From JANXVR01 sp034667405 (GTDB lineage Bacteria; Actinomycetota; UBA4738; HRBIN12), in contig JAXDJX010000025.1 in NCBI GenBank assembly GCA_034667405.1, positions 1-35,583 of the forward strand: a stretch of 35,583 nt of DNA, in the 5' to 3' direction. The translations under genes were made by a program, and so were the position numbers. Numbering within the stretch: the stretch's first letter is position 1; each line of letters opens with the position of its first letter. Positions 1 to 7,679 of the stretch are shown here, one piece after another. The notes below the pieces were generated by a model. It did no database searches. It was not told the DNA's origin and saw nothing but the letters and a program-made list of their open reading frames with translations.

Positions 1-192
1 GTAGTGATCGAAGGACCGGTTCTCCTGCACGATGAAGATGAGGTGATCAAGCTTGTCCAGACCGGGGGGGATGGCGGCCGTTGACTGGGTCTTCGCCGAC
101 GTGCTGGTCGCGGGAGCGGTCGAGGTACTGGCGCCGGCGGCGACGCAGGCGGTGAGCGCAAGGGAAGCGAAGAGGATGAGTGACCGTCGCAT
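1..192 (-). CDS. Phosphoesterase-family lipoprotein, N-terminal part (cut by window edge)
   Basis: The minus-strand frame is open from ATG at 192 to position 1 and continues outside the window, giving 64 residues. It starts with a lipoprotein signal: basic MRRS, a hydrophobic stretch and the lipobox LTAC with Cys16, so the protein is probably anchored on the outer face of the membrane. After a Ser/Thr/Ala-rich spacer comes LDHLIFIVQENRSFDHY, the start of the PF04185 phosphoesterase domain (phospholipase C / acid phosphatase family), whose ENRSFDHYFG segment carries metal ligands. The gene lies 17 bp behind the complete paralogue at 210-1640 in the same direction, so the two probably form one operon. 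About 45 of the 48 bases at 1-48 match 1431-1478, which points to tandem duplication. The substrate cannot be told. Confidence 0.85.
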   Translation of the reverse strand, partial: MRRSLILFASLALTACVAAGASTSTAPATSTSAKTQSTAAIPPGLDKLDHLIFIVQENRSFDHY

Positions 193-209
193 CGTGGCAG
201 TCTACCGAG

Positions 210-1640
210 CTAGTTCCAAGGTGTCGGGTCGAGGACGAGCGGCGGCCGCGGCGGCTGCGTGAAGTCGAATTCTTTACGGAGGTCGCCCAGGATGGGCACA
301 TCCTCCCGAACCGTCGGACGGGGATCGGGTCTGCCGTCGGTTCGGGGATCGAGCCGCTGACCGTTCAGGAATCGATCTTCGATCAGTTGGAGATACGCGT
401 CGAACGAGAGCGTCTGGTGGTCGATGTATCCGTCACGGGCATAGGGGCTGATCAGGAGGCCCGGCACGCGAAGCCCGTAGCCGTTCACATCAACGACGGG
501 GGGTTCGACGTGGTCATAGAAGCCGCCCCAGTCGTCCCAGGTGAGGAAGATCGCCGTCGAGTTCCAGTCGGGCCCGCGCATGGCGGCGTTGATGAGCTTG
601 GTCACGTACGTCTCGCCCGTGCGCACCGTTCCTTTCCCCTCCGGGTGTTCGCTGTAGGAGGAGGCAGGCACGATCCACGACACGGACGCCAGCTTCCCCG
701 CGGCCGCAGCGTCCACGTACTCGGTGTGCGTCTGGATCTTGTGGAGGTCGTGGTTCTCACGCGCCACGTCGGTGAAGCCCGGAACGGGATTCTTGCTCGG
801 CGCCGTCCCTCCGTGGTTGTCACAACCCGGGAGCCAGCAGGTGCGATCGTCGACGTAGTAGTGCCAGCTCACGTGTCCTTTGTCCAGGAGCCATGAGATG
901 TCCGTCCACGCGTACTTCGGCGGCTGTCCGTAGCCCCATTTCAACTCCTCGGCTTTGAGATCGATATTGGAGCTACAGCTCATCGGGTCGGAGGGGTCGG
1001 GGCAGTACGCGGACCAGCCCGAGAAGAGGAACAGATGAGAGGGCAGCGTCCATGAGTCCGTCGGTCCGAACATCCGGTCCTGCAGCACGAACTGCTTCGC
1101 GTAAGTCCAATAGTTCGGGATGTCACGGCCGGTCAGGTAGCTCACCACGTCGGGCTGGCCTTGCGGTCCCACCGACTGGTCGCAACTCGCCACGAACGGG
1201 CGCGTGAAACATGGGTTCGAGAACTTGTACAGCTGGCCGATGAAGCCGTCCATCCGCCCGTGGTTGATGTCGGCGACGGCGTCGGGATTGTCATGCGGGC
1301 CGCCGACCTGGCGGATGCTCGAGGTGTGGTAGGGCCGTGAACAGCCCCCGAGGAACTGGTTGGGCACACACACAGAGATGGAACCGTCCGTGTTGGTGGG
1401 GAAGCCGTCCGCGCCGGGGAACGTGCCGAAGTAGTGATCGAACGACCGATTTTCCTGCACGATGAAGATGAGGTGGTCGATCTTCTCGATGCCCTTGGCG
1501 TCGGATCCCGGCGTGGCCGACCGGGAAGGCGATAACGCTGCTGGGGACGAACTCGAGGGCGAGGGGCTGCTGCTGTTCGCCACGCACCCGGCCACCAGGA
1601 AGGCGGCGAACAGCGCGCCGGTGAGCCGCCTCGTCAGCAT
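210..1640 (-). CDS. Phosphoesterase-family lipoprotein (phospholipase C / acid phosphatase type, PF04185)
   Basis: 476 residues. The N-terminus is a lipoprotein signal with lipobox LVAGC (Cys19), followed by a Ser/Pro-rich spacer to about residue 50. The catalytic domain begins with HLIFIVQENRSFDHYFG (E63, N64) and continues to the typical TWDDWGGFYDHV segment and the SPYARDGYIDH segment near the C-terminus. All are hallmarks of the PF04185 family, which hydrolyses phosphate mono- or diesters such as phospholipid head groups. It is shorter than the roughly 700-residue phospholipase C enzymes and closer in size to acid-phosphatase-type members. A TAGACT hexamer ends 7 nt before the ATG, so the message is probably leaderless. 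A second copy follows 17 bp downstream. The family is secure; the natural substrate is unknown. Confidence 0.9.
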   Translation of the reverse strand: MLTRRLTGALFAAFLVAGCVANSSSPSPSSSSPAALSPSRSATPGSDAKGIEKIDHLIFIVQENRSFDHYFGTFPGADGFPTNTDGSISVCVPNQFLGGCSRPYHTSSIRQVGGPHDNPDAVADINHGRMDGFIGQLYKFSNPCFTRPFVASCDQSVGPQGQPDVVSYLTGRDIPNYWTYAKQFVLQDRMFGPTDSWTLPSHLFLFSGWSAYCPDPSDPMSCSSNIDLKAEELKWGYGQPPKYAWTDISWLLDKGHVSWHYYVDDRTCWLPGCDNHGGTAPSKNPVPGFTDVARENHDLHKIQTHTEYVDAAAAGKLASVSWIVPASSYSEHPEGKGTVRTGETYVTKLINAAMRGPDWNSTAIFLTWDDWGGFYDHVEPPVVDVNGYGLRVPGLLISPYARDGYIDHQTLSFDAYLQLIEDRFLNGQRLDPRTDGRPDPRPTVREDVPILGDLRKEFDFTQPPRPPLVLDPTPWN

Positions 1641-1647
1641 CCGGCGG

Positions 1648-1653
1648 AGTCTA
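1648..1653 (-). promoter_or_regulatory. -10 hexamer of a probable leaderless promoter (phosphoesterase)
   Basis: On the minus strand this reads TAGACT and is followed by 7 nt and the ATG at 1640. Transcription would start at or next to the start codon. No Shine-Dalgarno sequence is present between them. Confidence 0.5.
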
Positions 1654-1690
1654 GGCGCTCAGATGTCGCCGGTCACCCCGCTTGAGCGGC

Positions 1691-1696
1691 TAGAAT
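1691..1696 (+). promoter_or_regulatory. -10 hexamer upstream of phoH
   Basis: TAGAAT fits an actinobacterial -10 element and predicts a transcript starting near 1703, upstream of the phoH-ybeY-corC-era set. No good -35 hexamer is seen. With a phoH start at 1770 the leader would be about 67 nt and would contain a GGGGG-AGT-CCCCC hairpin at 1744-1756. Confidence 0.45.
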
Positions 1697-1769
1697 CCAA
1701 CGGTGGCCGTCCGTGAGGCGGCCCTCGAGTCGAGGAAGGGAACGGGGGAGTCCCCCAGAGAACGGACTT

Positions 1770-2780
1770 TTGGCGACCGCCACCGCGCAAGTGAAGATCC
1801 TGGTTCCCGGCAGCCGATCGATGGTTGCCCTCCTGGGCCAGCGCGATTCCTTCCTCAAGCTCATCGAGTCCGCGTTCGACTCGGGCATCTTGGTGCGCGG
1901 GAACGAGATCACCATCTCGGGTGCTGCCGAGGACGCGGAGCTCGTCGGACGAGTGTTCGAGGAACTCCTCCTCCTCTTGGAACGTGGAACCGAACTCTCC
2001 GATGCAGCCGTGGGGGAGACCATCGCCATGGTTCGTGGCATCGGGTTGGAGCCCGCGGAGGCCGGGATGCGTCCGAGCGACGTGTTGGGCGACACGCTCC
2101 TTTCCGCGCGAGGCAAAGGCATCGCTCCCAAGACCGTGGGCCAGAAACGCTACGTCGATGCCATCCGGAACTCGACGGTGACCTTCGCGATCGGTCCGGC
2201 CGGAACGGGCAAGACCTACCTCGCGGTCGCCACCGCCGTTCGCGCACTTCACGCACACGAGGTCAGCCGGCTCATCCTCACCCGGCCCGCCGTCGAAGCG
2301 GGGGAGAGGCTCGGGTTCCTTCCGGGAACGCTCTACGAGAAGATCGATCCGTACATGCGCCCGCTCTACGACGCCCTCTTCGAGATGACCGGAGGGGAGA
2401 CCCTGCCCAAGCTCATGGAGCGCGGGACGGTTGAGGTGGCACCACTCGCCTACATGCGAGGCCGCACGCTGAACGATGCGTTCATCATCTTGGATGAGGC
2501 GCAGAACACCACCCCCGAGCAGATGAAGATGTTCCTCACGCGGCTGGGGTTCGGCTCCAAGGCCGTTGTTAACGGAGACGCGACGCAGGTGGACCTCGCG
2601 AACGGAGCGCCGAACGGTCTCTCGGTGATCCAGGAGATCCTCGGCGACATCGACGGGATCTCGTTCGTTCATCTGGGGGGCCGGGACGTTGTCCGGCACA
2701 GGATCGTGCAGGACATCGTCGAGGCTTACGGCCGGTTCGGCCAGCAGAGTCTCCGGGTCGATGCAGCGCCCGAGTCATGA
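1770..2780 (+). CDS. phoH: PhoH family ATPase
   Basis: 336 residues from TTG at 1770. The P-loop GPAGTGKT is at residues 142-149 and Walker B IILDEAQN at 238-245. The blocks LTRPAVEAGERLGFLPG and MRGRTLNDAFI are typical of PhoH-like proteins, which are ATP-binding, probably RNA-associated NTPases encoded next to ybeY in many bacteria. The N-terminal 100 residues form the KH-like region of the family. The start is uncertain: GTG at 1713 is in frame, but its 19 extra codons are rich in AGG, CGA, GGA and AGT, unlike the gene body, so TTG 1770 is preferred despite a weak ribosome site. Its stop overlaps the ybeY start (ATGA), so the two are translationally coupled. Confidence 0.93.
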   Translation: MATATAQVKILVPGSRSMVALLGQRDSFLKLIESAFDSGILVRGNEITISGAAEDAELVGRVFEELLLLLERGTELSDAAVGETIAMVRGIGLEPAEAGMRPSDVLGDTLLSARGKGIAPKTVGQKRYVDAIRNSTVTFAIGPAGTGKTYLAVATAVRALHAHEVSRLILTRPAVEAGERLGFLPGTLYEKIDPYMRPLYDALFEMTGGETLPKLMERGTVEVAPLAYMRGRTLNDAFIILDEAQNTTPEQMKMFLTRLGFGSKAVVNGDATQVDLANGAPNGLSVIQEILGDIDGISFVHLGGRDVVRHRIVQDIVEAYGRFGQQSLRVDAAPES

Positions 2781-3208
2781 GCGGAGGCCATCCGTCCGTC
2801 CTGGTGTCCAATCGGCAGGCGCTCCCTGTCGATGAAGACGGTCTCGTGACCCTGGCTCGCCGAACCCTCGAAGCACAGGGGCAGCTGAAGACCGAGCTCT
2901 CCGTGTCGTTCGTGGACGAACAGGAGATGGAGGATCTCCATGTTCGCTACATGGATGAAGCCGGTCCGACGGACGTGCTGACGTTTCCTCTCGGCGATCT
3001 GGACGAGCAGGGTGTGAAGGTCTTGGGCGATGTGGTCATCGCGCCGTCGGTGGCCGCGCAGAACAATCCCCGGGATATCCCGGGCGAACTCCGCCTCCTC
3101 CTGGTGCACGGCATCCTCCACATCCTGGGCTACGACCACGAGGAGGACGCGGCGCGCGCGGAGATGTGGGCGTTGCAGGAACGCTACAGCGGGGTTCGGA
3201 CGCCGTGA
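2777..3208 (+). CDS. ybeY: Endoribonuclease YbeY (rRNA maturation factor)
   Basis: 143 residues, close to the usual 150. The zinc-binding signature HGILHILGYDH is complete (His111, His115, His121), and the family blocks GPTDVLTFP (63-71) and LGDVVI (83-88) are present. YbeY is a single-strand-specific endoribonuclease involved in 16S rRNA 3'-end processing and ribosome quality control. The start ATG overlaps the phoH stop, and its stop overlaps the next gene's GTG start (GTGA). The order phoH-ybeY-corC-era is widely conserved and supports a shared role in RNA and ribosome maintenance. Confidence 0.96.
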   Translation: MSGGHPSVLVSNRQALPVDEDGLVTLARRTLEAQGQLKTELSVSFVDEQEMEDLHVRYMDEAGPTDVLTFPLGDLDEQGVKVLGDVVIAPSVAAQNNPRDIPGELRLLLVHGILHILGYDHEEDAARAEMWALQERYSGVRTP

Positions 3209-4473
3209 CGCCGACGGATTGGTTCGAACTCGTCATCGTTGTGGTTCTCATCGGCGTGGTCGGGGTGATGGCCGCATCAGAGGTCGCCATCACTCGCACG
3301 AACCGGGTGCGCGCCGTTCGGCTGCAGGAAGAGGCGCGACGGGGATCCTCCGCGCTGGTTCGGATCGTGGAGGAGCCCGCTCCGTTCCTCAATGTGGTGC
3401 TGCTCATCACCCTCCTCGCGACCATCGGGGGGACGACGATCGCGACATCCCTCGCGGTCCGACATTTCCATGGCGCCGGAGAGATCATCTCGACCGCGGC
3501 CATGACGCTGGTGCTGTTCGTGTTCGCTGAGGTGACGCCGAAGACCTTCGCCATCCAGCAGCCCGATCGGGTGGCGCTCCGTGTCGCGCCCTTGATCGCG
3601 TTCATCGGCACCGTCGTTGGCCCCTTTGCCAAGGGCCTCCTCCGCCTCGCGAACGTCATCATGCCGGGGAAGGGCTTGAAGGAAGGGCCCTACATCACGG
3701 AGCAAGAACTGCGTGCCTCAGCCGAGGTCGCCTCGGAAGAGGGCGAGATCGAAGATGAAGAGAAGGAGCTCATCCACTCGATCTTCGAGTTCGGCGACAC
3801 CATCGTTCGTGAGGTCATGGTGCCGCGCCCCGACATCATCGCCATCGAAGACGACAAGACGTTGCGCGATGTCCAGGCGTTAGTGCTGGAACACGGCACC
3901 TCCCGGATCCCCGTCTACAAAGAGGACCTGGACGATGTGGTCGGGATCGTGTTCGCCAAGGACGTTCTGAAGGCCTTCCACCAGGGCGAGCAGAGCGTCC
4001 GGCTGCCGGAACTGATGCGCGAGGTTCGCTTCGTGCCTGAATCCAAGAAGGTCGCAGAGCTCCTTCGCGAGATGCAGCGGGAGAAGTTCCACCTGGCACT
4101 GGTCACGGACGAATACGGCTCCGTCACGGGCCTGGTCTCGCTGGAGGACCTCCTGGAGGAACTGGTCGGCGAGATCACCGACGAGTACGACCGGGAGGAG
4201 CCCGAGTTCGTCGAATTGGGCGTGGGCCGCTACCGCGTGTCGGGAAAGGCCTCCATCGACGATGTGAACGAACGTCTGGGGATCGAGCTGCCCGACGAAG
4301 AATGGGACACCATCGCCGGTTTCGTCCTTGACCTGTTCGGCAAGATCCCCGACGACGGCGAAGAGGTCGACTATCAGGGCATGACGTTCAAGGCCGAAAA
4401 GGTGCAGGGCCGGCGCATCGCTACCATCTTGATCACGCTGCCTGCAGCGTCGGTGTCTCGGGACACGGAGTGA
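3205..4473 (+). CDS. CorC/HlyC-type membrane protein with CNNM and CBS domains
   Basis: 422 residues from GTG at 3205, chosen because it overlaps the ybeY stop (GTGA) and leaves a membrane segment straight after the start. In order there are a CNNM/DUF21 transmembrane domain with about four hydrophobic segments (roughly 8-28, 62-85, 93-110, 125-147), a pair of CBS domains (about 190-320, with VMVPRPDIIAI and SRIPVYKEDLDDVVGIV), and a C-terminal CorC_HlyC domain (about 335-415). Family members are linked to magnesium or cobalt efflux; older annotations call them hemolysin-like. An upstream ATG at 3166 would overlap ybeY by 43 bp and adds no domain. The ion transported is not shown by the sequence. 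Confidence 0.93.
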   Translation: MTPTDWFELVIVVVLIGVVGVMAASEVAITRTNRVRAVRLQEEARRGSSALVRIVEEPAPFLNVVLLITLLATIGGTTIATSLAVRHFHGAGEIISTAAMTLVLFVFAEVTPKTFAIQQPDRVALRVAPLIAFIGTVVGPFAKGLLRLANVIMPGKGLKEGPYITEQELRASAEVASEEGEIEDEEKELIHSIFEFGDTIVREVMVPRPDIIAIEDDKTLRDVQALVLEHGTSRIPVYKEDLDDVVGIVFAKDVLKAFHQGEQSVRLPELMREVRFVPESKKVAELLREMQREKFHLALVTDEYGSVTGLVSLEDLLEELVGEITDEYDREEPEFVELGVGRYRVSGKASIDDVNERLGIELPDEEWDTIAGFVLDLFGKIPDDGEEVDYQGMTFKAEKVQGRRIATILITLPAASVSRDTE

Positions 4474-4489
4474 GCCGCCGCCGGGAACC

Positions 4490-5368
4490 ATGACGCGCGC
4501 CGGCATGGTCGCGGTCGTGGGCAGGCCGAACGTCGGGAAGTCCACCCTCGTGAATACCCTCGTCGGGCAGAAGATCGCGATCGTTTCCGACAAGCCCCAG
4601 ACGACCAGGAACGACATCCGGGCGGTGTGGACCACCGAGGACATGCAGGTGGTCTTCACCGATACGCCAGGGTTCCACAAGCCGCGAACCCTCTTGGGCC
4701 GCCGGCTCAACGAGCTTGTCGCGGATGCCGTGGACGGGGTGGACCTGGTGTTGCTCGTGGTAGACGCAGCCTCCGGGGTCGGGCGGGGCGATGCGTTCGT
4801 CTACGCACGCCAGGTGCAAGGCGGGGGGATACCGGCGTTCTGCGTGGTGAACAAGCTCGATGCCACCCAGCGGCCCGTGATGCTGCGGCAGCTCGGCGCC
4901 GCCCAGGAGCTCGGGGACTTCGCGGAGATCGTTCCGATCTCCGCGAGATCGGGCGACGGGGTCGACACGCTTCGGCGTCTCATCACCGAGGCAATGCCCG
5001 AGGGACCATTCCTGTATCCGGTGGAGGACGTGACCGACCAGTCGACGGAACAGCGCATCACCGAGCTCATCCGTGAGCAGGCCCTCAGGGTCACGCGTGA
5101 GGAGGTTCCGCACTCCGTGGCGGTGACCATCGAGGAGATGGAGCGTGAAGGGGATCTACACCGCATCCACGCGTCGATCGTCGTGGAACGAGATTCCCAG
5201 AAGGGCATCATCATCGGAAAAGGCGGCCAGACGCTGCAGGACATCGGGTCGAGCGCCCGGGCCGAGATCGAGCGGCTCCTGGACACGAAGGTGTATCTGG
5301 ACATCCGTGTGAAGGTCGTGAAGGAATGGCAGCGAGATCCGAAGGCCCTCAACCGCCTCGGCTTCTAG
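4490..5368 (+). CDS. era: GTPase Era
   Basis: 292 residues, the normal Era length. G1 is GRPNVGKS (11-18), the G2 region is around QTTRND (37-42), G3 is DTPG (58-61), and G4 is NKLD (121-124). The C-terminal KH domain contains IIIGKGGQTLQDIG followed by the VKVVKEW segment. Era binds the 3' end of 16S rRNA and acts in small-subunit assembly. It follows the CorC-type gene by 16 bp and is read with it. Nothing is missing or unusual. Confidence 0.97.
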   Translation: MTRAGMVAVVGRPNVGKSTLVNTLVGQKIAIVSDKPQTTRNDIRAVWTTEDMQVVFTDTPGFHKPRTLLGRRLNELVADAVDGVDLVLLVVDAASGVGRGDAFVYARQVQGGGIPAFCVVNKLDATQRPVMLRQLGAAQELGDFAEIVPISARSGDGVDTLRRLITEAMPEGPFLYPVEDVTDQSTEQRITELIREQALRVTREEVPHSVAVTIEEMEREGDLHRIHASIVVERDSQKGIIIGKGGQTLQDIGSSARAEIERLLDTKVYLDIRVKVVKEWQRDPKALNRLGF

Positions 5369-5425
5369 GCGAGCCCCGTTACGGAATCGCCACATCCTTG
5401 CGGGCCGGGGTCGGCGCACCGGCGC

Positions 5426-5431
5426 TACGAT
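5426..5431 (+). promoter_or_regulatory. -10 hexamer of a probable leaderless recO promoter
   Basis: TACGAT is followed by 6 nt and the recO ATG at 5438, which places the transcription start on the start codon. No Shine-Dalgarno sequence precedes the ATG. Confidence 0.5.
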
Positions 5432-5437
5432 TCGGGT

Positions 5438-6178
5438 ATGCCCCCTTATAAGGAACAAGGGATCGTGCTGCGCTCGGTCAAGCTCGGTGAGGCCGACAAG
5501 ATCGTGACCGTCATGACCCAGGGCGCCGGCAAGGTTCGGGGCGTGGCGAAGGGGATACGGAAGACCACCAGCCGGTTCGGCGCCAGGCTGGAGCCATTCA
5601 CCCACGTCTCGCTGATGCTGTATCGGGGGCGCGGGTCCCTGGACACGGTCACCCAGGCCGAGATCATCGCCCCACACGCGAACCTCCGGGCCGACCTCGC
5701 ACTCTTCGCCGCCGGCGAGACCATGCTCGAGGCGGTGGACAAGGTTGCGCAGGAGCACGAGAAGAACATCCGCCTCACGCTCCTGCTCCTCTCGGGGCTC
5801 CGCGCGTTGGATGCGGTGCCCGTGGATCCCACCGCGGTGGCCGAGTGCTTCATGCTCCAACTGCTCTCGCTGTCGGGATTCCACCCCTCGCTCACCGCGT
5901 GCGCGGTGTGCGGCGCCGCCGAACCACAGCTGTTCTCGGCCGGTCTGGGCGGCGCGGTCTGCAACGGGTGCGCGGAGTCGGGCGTCGGTCCGGTCTCACG
6001 GGCCGCACTGAGCTATCTGGCCGAACTCGCCCAGACCGACCTCAGCCGAGCCGGTGCTGTCGAGGAGCCGGAGCTGCGGGTTCGCAAGGAGAGCCGCGGA
6101 CTCCTCTACGGGTTCGCCGAATATCACTTCGAACGACGGATGAAGTCGGTGCCCATGCTGGTTCGGACGGCTCGATGA
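5438..6178 (+). CDS. recO: DNA repair protein RecO
   Basis: 246 residues. The N-terminus (YKEQGIVLRSVKLGEADKIV) is the RecO OB-fold, and the central part is the helical RecO_C region. A zinc-finger pair of CxxC motifs is present (Cys155/158 and Cys175/178), as in many but not all RecO proteins. RecO works with RecR to load RecA onto SSB-coated single-stranded DNA in gap repair. The gene lies 69 bp behind era with its own leaderless-type promoter. Its stop overlaps the uppS ATG (ATGA), so uppS is coupled to it; recO-uppS adjacency is common in Actinomycetota. Confidence 0.95.
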   Translation: MPPYKEQGIVLRSVKLGEADKIVTVMTQGAGKVRGVAKGIRKTTSRFGARLEPFTHVSLMLYRGRGSLDTVTQAEIIAPHANLRADLALFAAGETMLEAVDKVAQEHEKNIRLTLLLLSGLRALDAVPVDPTAVAECFMLQLLSLSGFHPSLTACAVCGAAEPQLFSAGLGGAVCNGCAESGVGPVSRAALSYLAELAQTDLSRAGAVEEPELRVRKESRGLLYGFAEYHFERRMKSVPMLVRTAR

Positions 6179-6915
6179 GCAGCTACCTGCAGGACATCGA
6201 CCGAGCCAAGGTGCCGGCCCACGTGGCCATCGTGATGGATGGGAACGGCCGCTGGGCACAGCAACGCGGCTTGGCGCGGACGGAAGGTCACGGCGCCGGG
6301 GAGGAAGCGCTCGCCGATACCGTGGAAGGTGGCGTGGAGGCGGGCCTGCGCTGGCTCACCGTCTACGCGTTCAGCACGGAGAACTGGCAGCGCCCGCCCG
6401 CCGAGGTCCTCTACCTCATGAACTTCAACAGGAACCTGCTCCGCAAGCGCAGGGACCGTTTCCACGATCTGAACGTTCGCATCAGGTTCACCGGCCGCCG
6501 CGATTGGCGTGTGCCTCGATCGGTGCTGCGGGAGATCCGGGATGCGGAGGAGCTCACTCGTAACAACACCGGAATGACGCTCACCATCGCGTTCAACTAC
6601 GGCGGCCGTGCTGAGATCGTCGACGCCGTGAAACAGATCCTGCGCGAGCACGACAAGAAGAGGATGCGGATCGAATCGCTGAGCGACAAGGCCATCTCCC
6701 AGCGTCTCTACTACCCCGACATGCCCGACCCAGACCTCCTCATCCGCACCAGCGGCGAGCAACGCACGTCGAACTTCCTCCTGTGGGAAGCGGCCTATGC
6801 CGAGCTGTGGTTCACGCCGGTGTTCTGGCCGGACTTCAGTCGCGAGCACCTCTACGAGGCCATCCGCGACTACCAGAAGCGCTCCCGCCGCTTCGGCGGG
6901 GTCGCCGACGACTGA
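6175..6915 (+). CDS. uppS: Isoprenyl transferase (undecaprenyl/polyprenyl diphosphate synthase)
   Basis: 246 residues starting at the ATG that overlaps the recO stop; a longer in-frame reading from 5845 lies inside recO and is discarded. The catalytic-site block HVAIVMDGNGRWA (Asp22) and the C-terminal RTSGEQRTSNFLLW block identify a cis-prenyltransferase. The enzyme condenses isopentenyl diphosphate onto an allylic primer to make the lipid carrier for peptidoglycan and other wall polymers, working at the cytoplasmic membrane. Product chain length cannot be read from the sequence. Confidence 0.96.
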   Translation: MSSYLQDIDRAKVPAHVAIVMDGNGRWAQQRGLARTEGHGAGEEALADTVEGGVEAGLRWLTVYAFSTENWQRPPAEVLYLMNFNRNLLRKRRDRFHDLNVRIRFTGRRDWRVPRSVLREIRDAEELTRNNTGMTLTIAFNYGGRAEIVDAVKQILREHDKKRMRIESLSDKAISQRLYYPDMPDPDLLIRTSGEQRTSNFLLWEAAYAELWFTPVFWPDFSREHLYEAIRDYQKRSRRFGGVADD

Positions 6916-6924
6916 CCGACGTCG

Positions 6925-7515
6925 CTACATGGGTCTGATCAGCAAGTAGAGAACCGGCACGCCGATAGAGATGACCAGCGCCACTCCCATGATCCCTTGT
7001 CTGATGTGATCGCCGGTGGACCACGCCACTGCGAACATGGCGCCGACGACGATCCCGCCGATCAGCAACACCTTCGTTCTCCTCGACGAATCTCGCCAAT
7101 CCGCGTACCGAGGCAGCAACGACCGCCGCTCCTGCGGCGATAGCGGTCGACGGGGTTCATCGGGTGCCGAGGGGATGGCCCACCCCTTCGACCACACGCC
7201 TCTCAAGACGAACGACAGGATGACGAGCTGGCAGGCCCACACGAGGATGAACTCGAAGAAGAACCCAGCCAACAACCACGACACGATGAGGACCGTGGCG
7301 ATGACGCGTCCACGAGGTGCCATCGTGGTCGCGCTCTTCTGCCAGCGAGACCAATGGCCGTCGGGGTCCCGATCCAGGTGATGGCCCTCCACCACGGGAG
7401 CCGCAACGTAGGGTCGAGCAGCGAACTCGTGGACCGGAGCGAAACAGAGTGAACACCAACGAACGGACGGCGGCAGACCCGCCCCGCATTCCCGGCACGT
7501 CCTGGGAGCAGGCAT
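6925..7515 (-). CDS. Zinc-ribbon membrane protein of unknown function
   Basis: 196 residues on the minus strand, convergent with uppS (9 bp between the ends). The N-terminus is a small zinc ribbon, CRECGAGLP then CSLCFAP (CxxC-x12-CxxC). Two hydrophobic segments follow at about 70-105, then a charged stretch with PRRPLSPQERRSLLP, and two more hydrophobic segments at about 148-166 and 175-194 close the protein. A cytoplasmic ribbon tethered by four helices is likely. It interrupts the otherwise one-directional housekeeping run. The family is not recognised and no function is proposed. Confidence 0.75.
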   Translation of the reverse strand: MPAPRTCRECGAGLPPSVRWCSLCFAPVHEFAARPYVAAPVVEGHHLDRDPDGHWSRWQKSATTMAPRGRVIATVLIVSWLLAGFFFEFILVWACQLVILSFVLRGVWSKGWAIPSAPDEPRRPLSPQERRSLLPRYADWRDSSRRTKVLLIGGIVVGAMFAVAWSTGDHIRQGIMGVALVISIGVPVLYLLIRPM

Positions 7516-7622
7516 CAGGTACGTATCGACCGGTGGCGTGGCGGGCTTGACCTGCGGTCATGCGTGGCCCTCAGGAGGTGTGGAGGTTCGATGACCTGCT
7601 CGGTGACGCAGTCCGGCGCCGG

Positions 7623-7628
7623 TAGCAT
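7623..7628 (+). promoter_or_regulatory. -10 hexamer upstream of glyS
   Basis: TAGCAT in the 164-bp gap ahead of glyS predicts a start near 7635 and a leader of about 45 nt containing the AAAGGAG ribosome site at 7663-7669. No T-box-like structure was recognised in this short leader. Confidence 0.35.
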
Positions 7629-7679
7629 GTTGGCACGCCAGCGGTCGCAGCCAGCGGCCGGGAAAGGAGTGGACGGCCC

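Noticed and set aside
1703..1705. GTG exactly 6 nt behind TAGAAT, matching the leaderless rule, upstream of phoH
   Set aside because: It is out of frame with phoH and the frame it opens has no protein-like content. The box is kept as the phoH promoter with a normal leader.
3166..3204. Upstream in-frame ATG for the CorC-type gene
   Set aside because: It lies inside ybeY and adds 13 residues with no family match. GTG at 3205 in the GTGA overlap is the better start.
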